A stretch of 64,000 nucleotides of DNA from Acanthopleura granulata (taxonomy: Eukaryota; Mollusca; Polyplacophora; Chitonida; Chitonidae). A program made the translations under genes and the position numbers. Every line of letters starts with the position of its first letter. Positions within the stretch are counted from its first letter, which is position 1. Below are positions 58,257 to 64,000 of the stretch, one piece after another. Below the pieces are notes generated by a model, which saw only the letters and a program-made list of their open reading frames with translations, did no database searches and was not told where the DNA came from. The stretch lies in the NCBI GenBank assembly GCA_016165875.1, contig JABBOT010000009.1, positions 17,726,790 to 17,790,789 of the forward strand, read 5' to 3'.

Positions 58257-58899
58257 TATTTCATTTTTTTAACGTTTATTCGTGTTTAAGTACTGCTTTT
58301 TTTCAATAGCAAGGCGATTAACTGCAACTTAGTGCTTGAAGCTAGACTAGCTACCCCATTCCCTTAAGGGAAAAAAACATTTCGATAGCCATGCATACGA
58401 TTCTTGATGTTGCCCTTTTGGTGCACGTGTACTGTCTCAGCCAAAATGTCGCCTCACTTGACAGTTCACGTGCCACTGGCAGTAGTGTTGTATTTGTTGC
58501 AATTCTTAACTCGGCCTTCCTTGGGTGAAAAACACACACAGTTGTTATTTGTTATAATGTTGTGTATGGCCACTTATAGAGATACACAGTTTGCTATCAA
58601 ATTTAGAAACATGTTCTAATTATAGAGTGACTTTGGTGCCAGAGGACCCATGTCATCCTCGGTGACCGTTAACCCTTCATAAGTCTCATAACTTTTCACA
58701 CCGTTATAGTTCTTCAGTGTACATTTTTCTTTTTCTTTTCTTTTTTAAGGAGGAAAAACATTCCCTGTTATATTTATACGCGAAAGCCAGTATTTTAACA
58801 AGCAGTTCTGAATATTTACCCTCAAAAGGTTTTACCATCAGTTTGAAGGTTAAACTTATTTATGTCTTTGCATGTGTTTGAAATTTTATATAATTGAAT

Positions 58900-58960
58900 G
58901 ATTATGGTTTTACACCACATCGGCAATTTTCCAGCCATATCGTGACGATTAAATACTTGA
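58900..58960 (+). repeat. Dispersed repeat 'tcggcaat...agccatatcgtgacga', copy 2
   Basis: 'gattatggttttacaccaca', 'tcggcaattttccagccata' and 'tcgtgacgattaaatact' match 14927-14990 in the same orientation. Confidence 0.55.
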
Positions 58961-59839
58961 AACCCTCAAAATATTTTACAAATCAAAATACAGACATGCA
59001 TCTTTTGTTCTTTCTTCTTTTTAAGTGGAGTGAGAGGTGAGGCTGGGGGAAAATTTCAAATCAACTGGTTCTTGTTACCATGCGTAACAAAACTTGAAAT
59101 GTATGTTATAATCGGATACACAATAAATTTTGTTTTAAGCATGTGTGCAATGTGATAAATCTATGCTTACGACCAATTAACATAGGCGCCTACATTTTCA
59201 ATCCTCTGGCATGAACCTGAATGTATTATTTTGTACTAAGACCACATGTTTACACAAGACATCGTTACTTCATCGTTTATCTCATCGGGCACTTATATTG
59301 ATGTTTATTTAAAGACCTTGTGCATTCCATAAATCTGGCGTAACACTACGCATAATAGTGAAGTTATTGTCTCGTCTTACAAGTTTCGAAGTAGATAAGT
59401 CATGACTTACAAAAAAGAACAGAATGTCATGTTAAGTGTGCAGCATGCAGAAGCAATGCATAACATCAAAAAGGGGATATAGAGATGGAGAAGGTATATA
59501 GCTTTGTGGAGACTTGGAGAAAGAAAAAAAAATATTGTGACAAGTTGACTGGTGTAAAGACGACATGCATATGTCCCCTTCAGGCTAGCTAGCTTCACTG
59601 ACTCGCAACGGGTATATGTATGTACACCGGCTGAGGACTAACTTGAAACGGGCCACAACACGGGCTTAAAATTCCACTGTCCCCTGCACTTGTTGGAGGT
59701 GAAATTTGGGCCGTTGTGTTCCGGGCTTTTGAGGCTGTCTTTATGGGTGTAATTCATCTTCTCTGGCCACAGTGGATGGAGAGGGAAATTTAGGCTAACT
59801 TGTAGACTGGTCTCGGCCTGCACTATATGCGAGCGGCCT

Positions 59840-60070
59840 CGGCGGAAGAACATATGTCCTGCCTAATTGCGTAGTGCGGCCATATTGTATTTTCCGCCGT
59901 TCTAACAATCGTGTGCTGTGTCTGTGCGACCGCCTCTGAAAAACTGCCGAATTTCGGGCATTTTGGATCGTGAACTTACTATTGGATTACCACAGGTTCA
60001 TCTTTTATATCTGCTGCAGCTGATGTGAGCGTTTACAGCCCGATTCGGGCGCTGTTGAACGCGATTTTCA
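59840..60070 (+). promoter_or_regulatory. Promoter and 5' UTR of the AUTS2-family gene
   Basis: The 200 bp before the start codon are CpG-rich compared with the flanks. A YY1-like ggccatatt at 59878-59886 is followed by 'ttccgccg', and no TATA box is evident. The start codon lies in a favourable context (tcaATGg). The transcription start is inferred. Confidence 0.5.
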
Positions 60071-60304
60071 ATGGAGAGCGAAGAGAAGCTGCATCGTATT
60101 CGACGTGCGAGGCGCCGCGAGAGGGCTCAGCAATTGCAGGAAAAACCCTCCGTGAAAGACGAAATGGAGGATTCCCCTCCTCGGACGAGCAAAGACAAAG
60201 GTAGACCCAAGCCCAGAAGGCGGAGAAATAGTTCTAATTCCCATGAAGAGGATATCATTGACGGTTTTGCCATCATCAGCTTCAAGTCGCTGGTGGAATT
60301 AGAG
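60071..60304 (+). CDS. AUTS2: AUTS2/FBRSL1-family protein, first coding exon (partial gene)
   Basis: The exon encodes 78 residues from the ATG at 60071 to a GAG|GTAAGA donor at 60304/60305 (phase 0). Residues 8-55 are rich in Arg, Lys and Ser, with two basic clusters (RIRRARRRER and KPRRRRNSS) that look like nuclear-localisation signals. Residues 59-68, EEDIIDGFAI, followed by SFKSLVELE, match the conserved N-terminal block of AUTS2, FBRSL1 and fibrosin, which ends at an equivalent place. Vertebrate AUTS2 proteins are nuclear cofactors of PRC1.3/1.5 Polycomb-type complexes and activate transcription in neurons. The remaining exons lie beyond the window. The three vertebrate paralogues cannot be distinguished. 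Confidence 0.85.
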
Positions 60305-63300
60305 GTAAGATTCAGTCTACTCGTAAAGCTCAATTACTCCCCAAGTCATCCACACAAAGAGATGGCAGTCGGCGCCTCTCACCGCTAAAACCCCTGCCCA
60401 CCGGCCCGAATTCCTTCTGATCAGGCGAAAATTAAGCCTAAAACTCATCATGTCAGAGTTTAGAGATGACCTTGTGAGGGGTGTAGATCAGACTGAGATT
60501 TTACAATGTTTGTTTACAACGCTGGCAACAGGGCACGTCAGACGTTAGTCCTAATCTGTTGGGATAGTCCCCCGGGCGGGCACCTTGCATGTCAGCACGT
60601 CTAAATAATACTGCTGGTGGTGGTGTTGGACGGTGGGCCATATTATATGTATAAATTGTCGACGGGTACGAAGCGAACTCCCACAATCTCGGAACAGTTA
60701 ATCCCCACACCCCCTCACCTCCCCCTCCTTCTTCTTAAAAGTGTGATCTGTTCTCTCTCAACTCTCTCTCTCTTCCATCACCTAAGGAATTCACCCCCCC
60801 CCTCCACTTGCCCTTCACGCTTGCAACCATATTTATTTATTTTACTTGTACTTTGATTGAAGTCTAGTCACAGTGATTTGGGTATAGTCATTTAATATTT
60901 CTCTCATATTCAGTAACTTTTGTCTGTAGTTTCCCACATCATCCCTGCTTACTTTTAGTACGATTTTGAAATAACATACTAGATGTGTGAACCCTTCCCC
61001 ACCCCATCCGCCATCTGTTTATACCCCCTCCTCTCCCAAGCCATAACCCTCTTCCTTGTCTCTTAAGTCGTTGTCTCTTAGTCTGATCCCATACATATTT
61101 AATATGTCGCATTTGCACGACCAAGTCAAAATGACAGACATGCGTTTGCCCTAAATTAAATACATGTACGATCACCCTTATCCAGTTACACCAGCTCTCT
61201 GTCACAAACACACAGGTGTATCTGACCTTGACGAAATTTCTACTGTGTCTTTATTCCAAATTAATCAACTACAGTAGAGTGTAACTCTAATTGTGACTGT
61301 AGTAAAGTATGGACTGTGTAACTGAGATTTCTTTTTTTAATGTCGCAAATTTGAGCAGTGTTGATCTCCACTTACCTGAATCATATGGAGTCGTCCTAGC
61401 TACTTGTTCACCATCCATTGCTTGAGTTCGAAATTCAATGCACATCAAATTAAGTGATTGTTCGAAAGCTATATCATACACAACACAACTCACATATATG
61501 CGTGCAGTTTCCCATCCATTCCCCCACCCTCCAATCTCCACGTGACATGCCTTAGCATACCCACTATTTTGTTTCCCATGAATTTTTGACGTTGACACTT
61601 ACCGCATGTTTACTGGAATATTTCCTTTTCAGAGAACCATGGAAATTTATTTATTTGTTACACTTGTCTTTAATAAATTACCGGGGCTATATTAAGAATA
61701 TGTGTGCATGTATATTATGATTTGAAAATATGACTTAAGTTTGTATGCTGCTGAACTGTATGGAGCTGTTTCTGTTTATCATTTAAGTGTTCGTCTTGCT
61801 ATTAATATAAAATGCTGCTGTTGTTATTTTGTTTCATTTATAACTGGCTTACAGTTTGTGTTTGTTTTATTCAGCTCTTAAGCAATATTGGTGACATTGT
61901 TTTCATTATAATTAATCACTGATAGCAACAAACTTCTGTGCCTGTGTTTGTTTTTGCCGAATGAAACTTTGTCAACACAGATCATTCATACTGTGATGTA
62001 ATGGAAAGACTTTCCTGTTAATTAACATAGAGAGTCTGGGATCACATAGTTTTGTGAACTTCACTATTTACGGCTGGGTTTCTTTATCATCATATAAATG
62101 TTATATAGTGAGGTACATTTTATACCTATTCCATTTTCCACTGACAGATTGAGTAGGGCGTTAAACAATAAGCATTCATTCATTCCACTGACAGAAATAT
62201 CTTGGTAATGTAACAAGATACACTGAGGCAGTTTCAGAATTTACTAGCTTCATATACCTTTACCAGTGACCAACCACGACTTTTCTTGTTCAGGACAGTT
62301 AAACTCCTGAATGTAGGTTAATTCTTGTGTAGACATATTGGTTTGGTTACAGTTTGAACAATTGCGGATGTGAGCACATCTTAATATGTTCACACCTGTA
62401 ATCAAATATGTAAATGTGCAGTATTGATCAGATGAATGACTAACTTCTAACAACCCAGTAAGAACCGTTATTGTGAACATGAACTTCACAAAGACATACT
62501 CAGTCCTCTCTTTCCTCACCACCCATCATTGCACGCCTAGTCAGGTAGTGATGGTATTAAATTTGGATTATATTACATGTACTGTACATGTACCTTAATT
62601 GAGAACAGGTAGTATGATCTAATTTTTGAAGAACTGTCAGGGTGATCATAGGAGTATTGTTTTCGCTAATAAGCCTGACCATCTTTATTCCAGTGAGATC
62701 CACAGCCTTCAGAATCCTGGAAATCCTATAGATCAATCAGTACATGATTAGCATGAGAGAAAATGGAGATGCTTGGAACCGTTTTGCTCTCACGCACAGT
62801 ATGCCTATTTCCAAACTTACATTTACATCTGTGTGGCACATTGAGAAATTAACTACATTTATATTTCTGAAGATTTGAATCTGTTGAAGTTTAAGACAGT
62901 ATGAACTGACAAGTTAAATTTACATGTATTTAAGAATTTGTTCATAAATATGGGAAGCATCTTTGCTACATTAAGACTTGACAACTTCCCTGGCAGTTTG
63001 TCGGCGAACAGATGCACCTCCCGCATGCAATACCTGCTCACCTGGACAGCAGTACAGTTAGAGTACGAGAATGAAACTGAACAGATGGCATATGACGTGG
63101 GATACAGGGGGCTGAGGGTGCTTCTGTAACCGGTCTTGTTGATTTGTCACCTTTGGAAGTCCAGCGCCCTTTGTGGCATTCACAGACCAGTGCATGCTTG
63201 CTGGGTCCTAACCCAAGTTTAATGCAGAGAAGTGAATGTTTTTTTTTGTTTTATTATTACAAACATCAGTTAGAAGTATCTACTACTTGTACCTGACACC

Positions 63301-64000
63301 AGTTAGTAAAATAATCAGTTTTGGCCTCTTTGGTCCCAGATTAGATACATGTAGTTAGTGTACATTAAGGTCCTGATTTCCTTTCATGTCAGCTTGACTG
63401 AAAACTCTCATCCTCGTTAATACAAGAAACGGTCTCCTGAAGCTTTCTTTCTGAATTTTGGACTGACATCAATTCTAATACAGGTATACAGATTGGTGTT
63501 TTTGGAGATAATAAAGTGTCCTTTGTATACAAAATAGGTACCTGCATATTTGGATCTAGAAACGTGGTTTGCATGTTGATACCCTCATGCAGGATGCATT
63601 GCACATACATGCAAAGGTTGAACAGAACCTGCTGTACCAGGCTTTAACAGGAGCTTTGATGTACATACAGAAAAATTTGATTAACTTGCCCATGGTTAAA
63701 ATATACATGTAGCATGTCAAAAAATTGTCTGAGAAGTGGATGTATCGAATTACAGATCTGTTTGTCAGTGCTAAAACCCATACAAGTCAAAGAAACCAAA
63801 GAGGCAGTGAATTTGCTACAGTGTTGACCTTTCTAACTGTACTTGTTACTGTGTGCTAGCGTCAGCAGGCATATTGTTTACTTGTGGTGGACTCAGTGGC
63901 ATAGCAAGTTATGAATGTACCAATTAGTGTAGCATTGGGCACAGTATAATCCAAAAATGTGTGGTATAGAACATGACAGATATTCTAAAAATATCCACTT
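60305..64000 (+). other. First intron of the AUTS2-family gene (continues off the right edge)
   Basis: No second coding exon is recognisable in 3.7 kb, consistent with the very long first introns of this family. It holds a tiny SINE-tail insertion at 62148-62182 and otherwise AT-rich sequence without recognised elements. Confidence 0.6.
62148..62182 (+). mobile_element. 35-bp retroposed SINE tail with perfect 12-bp target-site duplication
   Basis: The insert contains 'tgagtagggcgttaaacaat', a SINE 3' core, plus a short (ATTC)-type tail. It lies between two exact copies of ttccactgacag at 62136-62147 and 62183-62194. It is an extreme 5' truncation. Confidence 0.8.

Overview
The window is metazoan nuclear DNA. 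Genes have short exons bounded by GT-AG introns, the base composition is AT-rich, and the intergenic space is packed with tRNA-derived SINEs, fold-back elements and minisatellites. The dominant SINE (tRNA-like head, 'gaaatattcttgagtacg' core, (AAAT)n tail) and the two SINE families beside it look like those of lophotrochozoans. I infer a marine mollusc, bivalve or gastropod, without being able to fix the species. No prokaryotic operon, CRISPR array, provirus or autonomous transposon gene was found.

Three genes can be read with confidence. (1) A TLC-domain membrane protein of the TLCD3 (FAM57) family, five coding exons, 898-7690 (+), 272 aa. A minus-strand gene of unknown identity diverges from it through a short shared promoter, and only its first coding exon (211-122) lies inside. 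(2) An L-serine dehydratase/L-threonine deaminase (SDS/SDSL type), seven coding exons, 20712-27024 (+), 328 aa, the same length as the vertebrate enzyme. (3) The first coding exon of an AUTS2/FBRSL1-family chromatin regulator, 60071-60304 (+), whose first intron runs off the right edge.

Layout. 1-900: divergent promoter. 0.9-7.7 kb: TLCD3 gene. 7.7-20.7 kb: no gene seen; it contains a GC-rich segment, a 350-bp imperfect palindrome, a 1.7-kb minisatellite with a partial higher-order repeat, a pair of very GC-rich fold-back elements, and SINEs. 20.7-27.0 kb: SDS gene, with a 131-bp MITE just upstream and a repeat family found only in its introns. 27-59.9 kb: gene-poor, with about fifteen SINE copies of several families, at least five minisatellites, a 45-bp near-perfect palindrome, inverted motif clusters and a GC-rich island with a CTCF-like motif. 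59.9-64 kb: promoter, first exon and first intron of the AUTS2-family gene.

The three genes have no evident shared pathway (membrane sphingolipid-type biology, amino-acid catabolism, chromatin regulation) and look like ordinary chromosomal neighbours. The most notable points are a Ser in place of the PLP-contacting Asn in the SDS enzyme, a repeat family confined to SDS introns, several fold-back structures, and a 35-bp retroposed SINE tail with a perfect 12-bp target-site duplication.
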